A DNA stretch of 64,000 nucleotides, from positions 124,001-188,000 of the forward strand of contig CAVQZA010000016.1 in the NCBI GenBank assembly GCA_963718355.1. Direction: 5' to 3'. Under the pieces are notes generated by a model. That model did no database searches. It was not told the DNA's origin and saw only the letters and a program-made list of their open reading frames with translations. Shown in pieces: positions 8,346-16,700 of this stretch (positions are counted from its first letter, which is position 1; each line of letters begins with the position of its first letter). The translations under genes and the position numbers were made by a program. The stretch comes from CAVQZA01 sp963718355. GTDB lineage: Bacteria; Actinomycetota; Thermoleophilia; Gaiellales; Gaiellaceae.

Positions 8346-8992
8346 GACACGCGGCCGCCATGCTCGTCCTGTTCGCCGTCGCCCTCACCGGCTGCGGCGA
8401 GCAGGCCACGCACGGCACCGCGACGCTGTGGGTCACGCGCGACCGCGGCGCGCACGTCCTGCTCGCCCGCTCGGTGCCGGCGGGCGAGACCGCGATGCAG
8501 GCGCTCACGCGCTCGGCGAAGCTGAAGACGCGCTACGGCGGCCGCTTCGTGCAGGCGATCGACGGGATCGACGGCTCGCTCTCGTCGCGCCGTGACTGGT
8601 TCTACTTCGTGAACGGCATCGCGCCGATCCGTGGCGCGACCGAGGTGAAGCTCCATCCGGGCGACGTCGAGTGGTGGGACTACCGGTCGTGGGGCGACGG
8701 GAAGGAGGTGCCGGTCGTGGTCGGCTCGTTCCCGGAGCCGTTCTTGCACGGCGGGCGCGCTGCGGTGGTCGTCGGCTCCGGCGCCGTTGCAAAGAAGCTC
8801 GCACGGATCGTCCACGGGCGCGTCGCCGGGATCGCCCCGAAGGATGCGAACGTGCTCCGAATCGTCCCCGGCACAGGCTTCACGGCTCGCATGGACGGCG
8901 ACCGCGTCGTCTTCACGCTGGGCGCCGTCGACGCATCTCGCCTCGTCGCCGACCCCGCGCTGGCGCGCTACCGCTACGAGGGCCTGCCGTGA
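8342..8992 (+). CDS. DUF4430 lipoprotein (transcobalamin beta-domain-like)
   Basis: A 216-residue protein with GTG 8342 overlapping the previous stop; ATG 8360 is an alternative start. A short hydrophobic leader ends in a lipobox (VALTGC), so the mature protein is predicted to be lipid-anchored at the outer face of the membrane. The DUF4430 domain covers about residues 30-120 (DWFYFVNGIAPIRGA, then GDVEWWDYRSW). A further domain of about 95 residues (AVVVGSGAVAKKLARIVHG to the end) has no recognised family. It sits directly upstream of the ECF T subunit. The inferred role is the membrane-proximal B12-binding component passing ligand to the transporter. Confidence 0.8.
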   Translation: MRHAAAMLVLFAVALTGCGEQATHGTATLWVTRDRGAHVLLARSVPAGETAMQALTRSAKLKTRYGGRFVQAIDGIDGSLSSRRDWFYFVNGIAPIRGATEVKLHPGDVEWWDYRSWGDGKEVPVVVGSFPEPFLHGGRAAVVVGSGAVAKKLARIVHGRVAGIAPKDANVLRIVPGTGFTARMDGDRVVFTLGAVDASRLVADPALARYRYEGLP

Positions 8993-9687
8993 GCCCCGGA
9001 CCTGCCGCACTGCTCCTCGCCGCGCTCGCCGCAGCCGCGCTGCTCGCGCATCATCCGGCGACCGTCGCGGTGATCGCCGCCGGCCTGCTCGTCGTGGCGT
9101 TCCGCGCGCCGCGGGCGAGACGGCGGCTGTACCTGCTCAGCATCCTCGTCTCGTGTCTCTCGCTGCTCGTGATCACGCCGTTCGTCGAGTCGATCGGGAT
9201 CCACGTGCTGTGGAGCGGCCCGACGATTCCGGTGCTCGGCACACTCGACATCACCACCGAGGAGCTGCGCGGCGCGGTCGTGCAGGCGCTGCGGCTCGGC
9301 TCCGTGATGCTCGCGTTCGCCGTCTATGCGCTGATGCTCGACCACGACCGCCTCGTGCAGAGCGCCGGCTTCGCGCGCCGCTCCGTGTTGGCCGTCGCGC
9401 TCGCGACGCGCCTGATCCCGACGCTCGAGCGCGACGGCCGCGGGCTGATCGAGGCGCTGCGTGGGCGCGGGATCGCACCGCAGGGCGCGCGCGGCCACGC
9501 GGCGTTGCTCTCCCCGCTCCTCGCCGGCTCGCTCGAGCGCGGGCTTGGCCTTGCCGAGGCCATGGAGGCGCGGGGGTTCGGACGCCCGGGCCGCACGCGC
9601 GTGCCGCGGCCGCCGTGGAGCGCGCTCGACTACGCCGCGGTCGTCGCCTCGGTCCCGATCGTGCTGGCGGGTGCGCTGTGGCTCTAG
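8989..9687 (+). CDS. ECF transporter T component (CbiQ-like)
   Basis: A 232-residue protein from GTG 8989, overlapping the upstream stop. It has four to five hydrophobic segments in the first 150 residues. Two Ala-Arg-Gly-type coupling motifs, the signature of EcfT proteins, appear as EALRGRGI and AEAMEARGFGRP. EcfT transmits ATP-driven movement from the two ATPase domains to the substrate-binding S subunit. Its position between the riboswitch-linked binding proteins and the A and S genes makes cobalamin or a precursor the inferred cargo. Confidence 0.88.
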   Translation: MSPGPAALLLAALAAAALLAHHPATVAVIAAGLLVVAFRAPRARRRLYLLSILVSCLSLLVITPFVESIGIHVLWSGPTIPVLGTLDITTEELRGAVVQALRLGSVMLAFAVYALMLDHDRLVQSAGFARRSVLAVALATRLIPTLERDGRGLIEALRGRGIAPQGARGHAALLSPLLAGSLERGLGLAEAMEARGFGRPGRTRVPRPPWSALDYAAVVASVPIVLAGALWL

Positions 9688-10970
9688 CCCGCGTCGAAGG
9701 ACTGACGTTCACCTATCCGCGGGCAGAGCGGCCGGCGCTCGACGGCGTCGACTTCGAGCTCGAGCCGGGCGAGGTCGTGCTGCTGCTCGGCCGCTCGGGA
9801 GCGGGGAAGTCGACGCTTGTGCGCGCGCTCGCCGGGCTCGTGCCGCACTTCCACGGCGGCCGGTTCGAAGGGCGGGTCGTCGTCGCCGGCCTCGACACAC
9901 GGCGCACGCATCCCGCCGATCTCGCGGGGACGGTCGCGACGGTCTTCCAGGATCCCGAGGACCAGGTCGTGATGACGCGCGTCGCGGCTGAGGTCGCCTT
10001 CGGGCTCGAGAACATCGGGACGGCGGCCGACGAGATCGTCCCGCGCGCGCAGGCGGCACTCGAAGCTGTCGGGGCCGGGCATCTCTCCGAGCGCTACGTG
10101 GCCGAGCTCTCGGGCGGCGAGCTGCAGCGGATCTGCCTCGCGTCCGCGCTCGCACTGGAGCCGGAGCTGCTCTTGCTCGACGAGCCGACCTCGCAGCTCG
10201 ATCCCGAGGCTGCAGAAGCGTTCCTCGATCTCGCGCAGAGCCTCGCGCGCGAGCGCGGCACCGCGGTGCTCGTCTCCGAGCAGCGCCCCGCGGCGGCGCT
10301 CGAACGCTGCGACCGCGTCGTCACGCTCGGCGCGTTCGATCCCGAGGGACCGCCGCCGGTGGCCGAGCCGCGCGCGGGCGGCGAGCAGATCTGCGCCGCC
10401 GAAGGCGTCTCGTTCTCGTACGGCGACCGGCAGGTTCTCGCGGGCGCCTCGCTCGAGCTGCGCCGCGGCGAGATCGTCGCGCTGACCGGGCCGAACGGCT
10501 CCGGCAAGACGACGCTCGCGAAGATCGCGGCCGGACTACTCGAGCCCGCCTCGGGAAGCGTCCTGCGCCAGGGTCGTGCCGCGTTTCTCGTCCAGGATCC
10601 GGGCCGCTACCTCGTGCGCGAGCGTGCCGACGAGGAGGTCACCCTCGGCGCCGATCCGGAGCGCGCGAAGGCCGCCCTCGCGCAGGTCGGGCTCGCGGGC
10701 TTCGAGGCACGCCACCCGCGCGACCTCTCGAGCGGCGAGCGCGAGCGGCTCGCGCTCGCGACGGTGCTCGTCACCGAGCCAGACCTGCTCGTCCTCGACG
10801 AGCCGACCCGCGGCATCGACCCGGAGCGCAAGGCCGAGCTCGCGGCGCTGCTCCGCGACGAGGCGGCGGGTCGGGCGACGCTCGTCGTCACGCACGACCG
10901 ATCCTTCGCCGCCGCGGTGGCTGATCGCGAGGTCTCGCTCGCGCCCGAGCGGGCGGCAGTCCTTGCCTAG
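9678..10970 (+). CDS. ECF transporter fused A1-A2 ATPase
   Basis: A 430-residue protein from GTG 9678, overlapping ecfT by ten bases. It is two ABC domains in one chain. The first has Walker A GRSGAGKST (residues 38-46), signature LSGGELQRI and LLDEPTSQLD. The second has Walker A GPNGSGKTT (271-279), signature LSSGERERLAL and VLDEPTRGID. The first Q-loop region reads VFQDPEDQVV, typical of ECF ATPases. The fusion replaces the separate EcfA and EcfA' subunits. The first H-loop position reads VSEQRP rather than the usual His, while the second domain keeps VTHD, so the two ATP sites may be unequal. Confidence 0.92.
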   Translation: MALARVEGLTFTYPRAERPALDGVDFELEPGEVVLLLGRSGAGKSTLVRALAGLVPHFHGGRFEGRVVVAGLDTRRTHPADLAGTVATVFQDPEDQVVMTRVAAEVAFGLENIGTAADEIVPRAQAALEAVGAGHLSERYVAELSGGELQRICLASALALEPELLLLDEPTSQLDPEAAEAFLDLAQSLARERGTAVLVSEQRPAAALERCDRVVTLGAFDPEGPPPVAEPRAGGEQICAAEGVSFSYGDRQVLAGASLELRRGEIVALTGPNGSGKTTLAKIAAGLLEPASGSVLRQGRAAFLVQDPGRYLVRERADEEVTLGADPERAKAALAQVGLAGFEARHPRDLSSGERERLALATVLVTEPDLLVLDEPTRGIDPERKAELAALLRDEAAGRATLVVTHDRSFAAAVADREVSLAPERAAVLA

Positions 10971-11637
10971 GCTCGTGATCCTCGGAGCGGCCGCGGTCGC
11001 GTTCCTCGCCGCGACCTTGACCGCGCTCGAGCCGCGCGACTCCGGCCTCACGCTCCTGCTCGCGGCCGGAGCGCTTGTCGTCGGCGGCGCAGCCTGGCTC
11101 GAGAGCGGCCCCGGCTCGGCGAAGGAGATCGCGATCATCGGCACGCTCGGCGGTGTCGCGGCCGCCGGGCGTGTGCTGTTCGCGGCGGTGCCCGGAGTGC
11201 AGCCGGTGACCGTGATCGTCGTCGCCGCCGGAGTGGCGCTCGGGGCGCGCGCAGGCTTTGCCGTTGGCGCCGTCGCTGCGCTCGCCTCGAACTTCTTCCT
11301 CGGGCAGGGCCCGTGGACGCCGTGGCAGATGCTCGCGTGGGGTGGCTGCGGGGTGATCGGCTCTCTCGCCGCGCCGCTCGTCCGCCGTCGCATCCCGTTC
11401 GCGGTGCTGTGCTTCGTGCTCGGCTTCGCGTTCAGCGTGCTGATGGATCTCTGGGAGTGGTACTCGTTCTACCCGCACACCTGGGCCGCGCTCACCGTCC
11501 AGCTCGGCCGCGGTCTCGCATTCGACCTCGCCCACGCGGGCGGCAACTTCGTGATCGCGGTCATCGCCGGGCCCGAACTGAGACGGCTGCTCGAGCGCAC
11601 CGGTCGCCACCTGCGAACCGAGGTGATCTGGACGTGA
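10963..11637 (+). CDS. ECF transporter S component, probably for cobalamin or a corrinoid
   Basis: A 224-residue protein. The chosen TTG 10963 overlaps the ATPase gene; GTG 10975 is an equally good start. It has about six hydrophobic segments, an Ala/Gly-rich helix, and the S-component motif NFFLGQGPWTPWQMLAWG in the middle. S components give ECF transporters their specificity. The motif alone does not name the ligand, but the B12 riboswitch and the transcobalamin-like secreted neighbours point to cobalamin. The next gene starts by GTGA overlap. Confidence 0.85.
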   Translation: MPRLVILGAAAVAFLAATLTALEPRDSGLTLLLAAGALVVGGAAWLESGPGSAKEIAIIGTLGGVAAAGRVLFAAVPGVQPVTVIVVAAGVALGARAGFAVGAVAALASNFFLGQGPWTPWQMLAWGGCGVIGSLAAPLVRRRIPFAVLCFVLGFAFSVLMDLWEWYSFYPHTWAALTVQLGRGLAFDLAHAGGNFVIAVIAGPELRRLLERTGRHLRTEVIWT

Positions 11638-12431
11638 AGCTGTTCGCGGTCGCCGCCGCGGCGCTCGCGCTTGCGACACCGGCCTCGTTCCTCCAGAGCC
11701 GCCAGGGCGCGGACGGCGGCTTCGCCGAGCCGGGCGGGACAGCGACGCCGGGGCTGACGGCATGGGCCGCGATCGGCCTCGTTTCGACCGGCGCAGCGAC
11801 CGGGAAAGCGCGCGACTACCTCGTCGCCCACGAATCGCAGCTCACCGCTGCGACGGACGTGGAGCTCGCGGTCGTCGGCGAGACGGTGACCGGCGGCGCC
11901 TCGGCGGCGCTGCTCGAGCGGCTGCGCGTGCTGGTCCAGCCGTCCGGTCGCATCGGGCCGGCGCTGAACTCGACGATCTGGGGGATCCTGGCGCTCCGCC
12001 AGGCGTTGAAGCCGGTGCCTGCCAACAGCATGCGCTACCTCAGGGCGCACCAGGCGCGCTCGGGCGGCTTTGCATGGATCGAGGGTGGCGCACCCGACTC
12101 GAACACGACCGCGGCTGCGGTCGAGGCGCTCGGCCCGGGCCCGGCGGCGACACGCGCGCTTCGCTACCTCCGCAGCCTCCAGGGCCGTGACGGAGGCTTC
12201 GCGCTCTCGTCGGGGCGGGGCTCCGACTCGCAGTCGACAGCCTGGGCGATCCAGGGGTTCTTCGCCGCCGGGCAGAAGGCGCCGGCGACCGCGTTCGCCT
12301 ATCTCGCGCGGATGCGGCGGCCCGACGGGAGCTACAGCTACTCGTCCCGGTATGCGACGACGGCGGTCTGGGTGACCGCGCAGGTGCTGCCAGCCTTGGC
12401 GCGGAAGCCGCTGCCGCTCAGGATCGGCTGA
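11634..12431 (+). CDS. secreted alpha/alpha-barrel protein (prenyltransferase/squalene-cyclase-type repeats; transcobalamin alpha-domain-like)
   Basis: A 265-residue protein from GTG 11634 with a short signal-like N-terminus (LFAVAAAALALATPA). Repeats of the QW/prenyltransferase type follow: FLQSRQGADGGFAEPGG, AHQARSGGFAWIEGG, LQGRDGGFALSSG and MRRPDGSYSYSSR, each followed by a TAWA or TAAAVEAL helix. This is the repeat grammar of alpha6/alpha6 barrels, which include squalene cyclases, prenyltransferase beta subunits and the cobalamin-binding alpha domain of transcobalamin/intrinsic factor. The DxDD motif of cyclases is not visible. As last gene of a B12-riboswitch operon, a B12-binding alpha domain working with the DUF4430 proteins is the favoured inference. 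Confidence 0.72.
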   Translation: MKLFAVAAAALALATPASFLQSRQGADGGFAEPGGTATPGLTAWAAIGLVSTGAATGKARDYLVAHESQLTAATDVELAVVGETVTGGASAALLERLRVLVQPSGRIGPALNSTIWGILALRQALKPVPANSMRYLRAHQARSGGFAWIEGGAPDSNTTAAAVEALGPGPAATRALRYLRSLQGRDGGFALSSGRGSDSQSTAWAIQGFFAAGQKAPATAFAYLARMRRPDGSYSYSSRYATTAVWVTAQVLPALARKPLPLRIG

Positions 12432-12445
12432 GCGATACTCCTCGG

Positions 12446-13147
12446 GTGAGCTCCGCCGCGATCCTGACGATCGGGAACGAAATCGTGTCGGGCGACGTCC
12501 CGAACACGAACGCCTCGTGGCTCGCAAAGCGACTCGAGCAGCTCGGCTACCCGGTGCGCCTGCTGCTCGCGGTGCCCGACGAGATCGAGCTGATCGCGGA
12601 GGTCGTCCGCCGCGCCGCGTCCACGCATGAGTTGATGGTCGTCACCGGCGGTCTAGGCGGCACCCCGGACGACCTCACGCGCGAGGCCCTCGCAACGGCG
12701 TTCGGCGTCGGCCAGGCGGAGGTGCCCGAGCTCGCCGCCGAGCTCCGCGCCCGTTTCGCCCGAAACCCGGACTACGCCGCCCGCTGGGCGGAGCTCCCCG
12801 CCGGCTCGACGCCGCTCGTGAACCCGCTCGGAGGCGCGCCCGGCTTCCGGATTTCGAACGTCTACGTCCTCCCGGGCCTGCCAGCCGAGATGGAGGCGAT
12901 GTGGCTCGCGCTCGAAGACGGCCTCGAGCCGCGAGCGCCGATCGTCGCCTGGCGCCACACCGTTGATACGGGGGAGAGCCAGATCGTCCATCTGCTCGTG
13001 GAGGTGGGGGAGCGCTATCCAGCGGTGCTCGTCGGCTCGTACCCGAGCTTCCATGCCACGGGGCCAGAGGTCGAGATCGTGCTCAAGTCCGCCGACGCCG
13101 AGGCGCTCGCCGCAGCTGCCGCGTTCCTCAGCGCCGCGTTCGCGTGA
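12446..13147 (+). CDS. cinA: CinA-type molybdopterin-binding domain protein
   Basis: A 233-residue protein from GTG 12446. It starts AILTIGNEIVSGDVPNTNASWLA, the opening of the CinA/MoCF_biosynth domain, and carries VTGGLGGTPDDLTREAL, the conserved glycine-rich nucleotide-binding motif. CinA proteins are pyrophosphatases acting on ADP-ribose or NMN-type substrates, often fused to a C-terminal nicotinamide-nucleotide amidase (PncC). That amidase is absent here, so this is the short form. Its 3' end overlaps the convergent TMEM175 gene by 20 bases. Confidence 0.85.
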   Translation: MSSAAILTIGNEIVSGDVPNTNASWLAKRLEQLGYPVRLLLAVPDEIELIAEVVRRAASTHELMVVTGGLGGTPDDLTREALATAFGVGQAEVPELAAELRARFARNPDYAARWAELPAGSTPLVNPLGGAPGFRISNVYVLPGLPAEMEAMWLALEDGLEPRAPIVAWRHTVDTGESQIVHLLVEVGERYPAVLVGSYPSFHATGPEVEIVLKSADAEALAAAAAFLSAAFA

Positions 13148-13748
13148 TCGACGCGGGCAGCGCGTAGAAGGCCGGCACCGCGAGGAACAGGAACGTCCCG
13201 GCGATCGGGCTGAAGTACGCGACCGCGGTGGCGATGCCGTAGACGAGGATCCCCGGGCCGAAGCTGCGCGTGATGTCGTCGACGTCCTCCTGCGGCACGT
13301 CGTCGCGCACCAGCCGCCGGTCGCGCGCGATCGTGAACCAGGTCACGTCGAAGGCGAGCGCGACGACGATGAACGTGAGCCCGTAGAAGACCGCTGCCGT
13401 CCGTGCTCCGGCGGGGTCGCGGATGTATTCCGCGAGCAGACGCGTGGGAAACGGGATGAACGCGACCACGAGCAGGAACACCGTGTTGACGAACACGAAG
13501 GACCGGTCGATGCGCCCGACCTTGGAGAACATCGCGTGGTGGTTGATCCAGATCACGCCGATCGTGAGGAAGCTCGTCACGTAGGCGAGGTACGCCGGCC
13601 ACTCCGCCACGAGCGCGTGCGCGAGGTGCGCGCCCGACCCGTGCGGCACCGTCACGTCGAGGATCAGCAGCGTGATCGCGATCGCGAAGACGCCGTCGCT
13701 GAAAGCCTCGAGCCGGCCCCTCGACATCGCCTCTTCCACGGCGGTCAT
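13128..13748 (-). CDS. TMEM175-family (DUF1211) potassium channel-like protein
   Basis: A 206-residue protein. I chose the ATG at 13748, because the upstream ATG at 13772 would leave only seven bases before the divergent uvrD start. The diagnostic motif RLEAFSDGVFAIAITLLILDV opens the first helix (the FSD motif that lines the pore in TMEM175 proteins). Five further hydrophobic segments follow. Bacterial TMEM175 proteins are six-helix tetrameric potassium channels. The 3' end overlaps the convergent CinA-type gene. Confidence 0.9.
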   Translation of the reverse strand: MTAVEEAMSRGRLEAFSDGVFAIAITLLILDVTVPHGSGAHLAHALVAEWPAYLAYVTSFLTIGVIWINHHAMFSKVGRIDRSFVFVNTVFLLVVAFIPFPTRLLAEYIRDPAGARTAAVFYGLTFIVVALAFDVTWFTIARDRRLVRDDVPQEDVDDITRSFGPGILVYGIATAVAYFSPIAGTFLFLAVPAFYALPASITRTRR

Positions 13749-13779
13749 CTTGACCGTCGCTGCGGCTAGCATCGACAGA

Positions 13780-16700
13780 GTGCCTATCGCCTCGCCCGAG
13801 ACCTATCTCGCCGACCTGAACCCGGCCCAGCGCGAGGCCGTTCTCACCACCGAAGGCCCGCTGCTCGTGATCGCCGGCGCCGGCTCCGGCAAGACGCGCG
13901 TGCTCACCTATCGCATCGCGCACCTGATCGGCGCGTGCGGCGTGAAGCCGAACGAGATCCTCGCGATCACGTTCACGAACAAGGCCGCGAACGAGATGCG
14001 CGAGCGGCTCGAGAAGCTGATCGGTAATCAGGCACGCGCAGTCTGGGCGCTCACCTTCCACTCCGCGTGCGGCCGGATCCTGCGCCGCGAGGCCGAGCGG
14101 CTCGGCTATCGCTCGAACTTCACGATCTACGACTCGGCCGACCAGGTGCGGCTCGCGAAGCTCTGCCTCGAGGAGCTGGAGAAGGACCCGAAGCGGTTCG
14201 TCGCGCGCGGGATCCACTCGCAGATCTCGACGCTGAAGAACCAGCTCGTCACGCCGGCCGAGGCGATGGACCGCGTTGCCTCGTTCTACGACCAGACCGT
14301 CGCCGAGACCTACGACCTGTACCAGCGGCGGATGCACGCCTCGAACGCGATGGACTTCGACGACATGCTGATGCTCACGGTGCAGGTGCTCGAGCGTTTC
14401 CCCGACGCGCTGAAGAAGTGGCAGAACGCGTTTCGGTACGTGCTCGTCGACGAGTACCAGGACACGAACCGCGCGCAGTACCGGCTGCTCCAGCTGCTGG
14501 CCGCGGAGCATCGAAACGTTTGCGCAGTTGGCGATCCGGATCAGTGCGTGGTCGCCGGCACGACGATTTCGATGGCTGATGGCACGAGCAAGCCGATCGA
14601 GCAGGTCAGGGTCGGCGACGAGGTGCTCTCATGCTTCGGGAGCGGCGTGTTTCGCGGCGCCCGTGTCGCGCGCACTCACCGCTCCGCACGTTCGGTCGGG
14701 ATCGCGATCACGACGGAATCCGGTCGCTGCCTGACCTCGACGCCGGAGCACATTCACTTCGCAGGTTTCAAGGCCGGTCGCACGCCGCAGCTCTACATGA
14801 CCTATCTGATGTGGAAAGCGGGTTGGGGCTTCCGCGTCGGGACCTCGCGGACATACACGAACGGCCAGCGTCAATCGATCGCAGGACCGGCAATGCGCCT
14901 CAATGGTGAGCACGCCGACGCGGCGTGGGTTGTTTCGGTCCACGATCGAGAGGCGGAGGCACGAGTGGCCGAGGCGATTCTTTCGCTGCGCTACCAGCTT
15001 CCCACCGTTCCGTTCGTCGCCCGTCCGAACGGGCGAGATAACGGCTTGGTCGGCGACCAGGCTCTGCTCGATCAGATCTTTGCGGGGCTCGATACCGAGG
15101 CGACCGGGAAGCGACTGCTCGGGGATGAGGGGCTCAGCTTCGAGCATCCGCACTTCAGCACCGCGACGACCACCAGTGGCAAGCGGATCCGCCGCAGGCT
15201 TTCGGTCTCGCTTTGCGGCGACCCATGCGGAGCCGGTCCTCAGCACCGTCTCGCGCTCATGGGGTACGACGCCGAAGGGCGCGAGGCACTGGAGCGCGCC
15301 GGATTCTCTCTTCGACCGGCTCGAAAGGGATCGGACGGATGGCGCTTTGAGACTTCTCACGCCGAGTTCGCTCGGGTCGCAGAGGTTGTCGACGAGGTCC
15401 GGTCGGTCCTCCCGGTCTCCGTTCGCTACTCGGCCCGGCTCGCGGTGAACGCCGGCCCGGCCGGCAAGGAGCGCAACTCCCTGCCGTTCATGCCTGCGTC
15501 AGCGGTGCGGCCGGGGATGGTGATGGTCGCGGAGGACGGGACATTCGATGTCGTCGAGCGGGTCGAACGGGTCGAACTCGATGAGCCCGTCTACGACATC
15601 GACGTCGAGCGAACGCACAACTTCGTCGCGAACGGGCTCGTCACCCACAACTCGATCTACGCGTTCCGCGGCGCGGACATCCGCAACATCCTCGAGTTCG
15701 AGCGCGACTTCGGCGAGACGCGCACCGTGGCGCTCGAGCAGAACTACCGCTCCACGAACTCGATCCTCGAGGCCGCCAACACGGTGATCGCGAACAACCG
15801 CGAGCGCAAGCCGAAGGAGCTCTGGTCCGAGCTCGGCGACGGCGACCCGGTGCGCGTGATCGAGGTCGAGGACGAGCAGGCCGAGTCGCGGTTCGTCGCG
15901 ACCGAGATCGCGCGCTTCGTCGAGGACGGCTTCTCCGGCCGCGAGATCGCGATCTTCTACCGGATGAACGCGCAGTCGCGGGTGCTCGAGCAGACGCTCC
16001 GCCTCGCGCAGATCTCCTACCAGGTGATCGGCGGGCCGAGGTTCTACGAGCGGGCCGAGGTCAAGGACGCGATCGCCTACCTGCAGGTGATCGACAATCC
16101 GGCCGATGCGATCTCGCTGCTGCGGATCGCGAACCGGCCGAGGCGCGGGATCGGCGACGCGTCGATGGCGCGGCTCCAGGCGCATGCCGACGCGATGGGC
16201 ATCTCGCTGTTCGCGGCGCTGGCGCGGCCCGAGGATGCGGGGATCGGCGGCGCGCCGCTCCGCGCGCTCCAGCATCTGCACACGCTGCTGCTCTCGTTCC
16301 AGGCCTCGGCGCAGGAGCTCGAGGTGTCGGAGCTGCTCAGCTCGGTGATCGAGCGCAGCGGGATGATCGAGTCCTACGAGGCGGAGCGGACGGTCGAGGC
16401 GCGCGGGCGGATCGAGAACCTCGAGGCTTTCGTCGACGGAGCGAGCGAGTACGAGACGACCGCGGCCGACGCGTCGCTCTCCGGCTTCCTCCAGGAGATC
16501 TCCCTGTACTCCGACCAGGACGCGATCGCCGAGGAGACCGGCGCCGTGACGCTGATGACGTTGCACAACGCGAAGGGCCTCGAGTTCCGCGCCGTCTTCC
16601 TCGTCGGCTGCGAGGAGGAGATCTTCCCGTCGGCGCGCTCGGTCGAGGAGCAGGGCATCGAGGAGGAGCGGCGCCTGTTCTACGTCGGGATGACGCGGGC

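Noticed and set aside
13749..13772. Upstream ATG for the TMEM175-like gene at 13772.
   Set aside because: It would put two divergent start codons seven bases apart; the ATG at 13748 still keeps the full FSD motif and first helix.
14545..15651. The insertion in UvrD considered as a frameshifted or chimeric domain.
   Set aside because: Blocks A, B, F and G and the His-Asn/Ser junction identify it as an intein, with helicase motifs intact on both sides.
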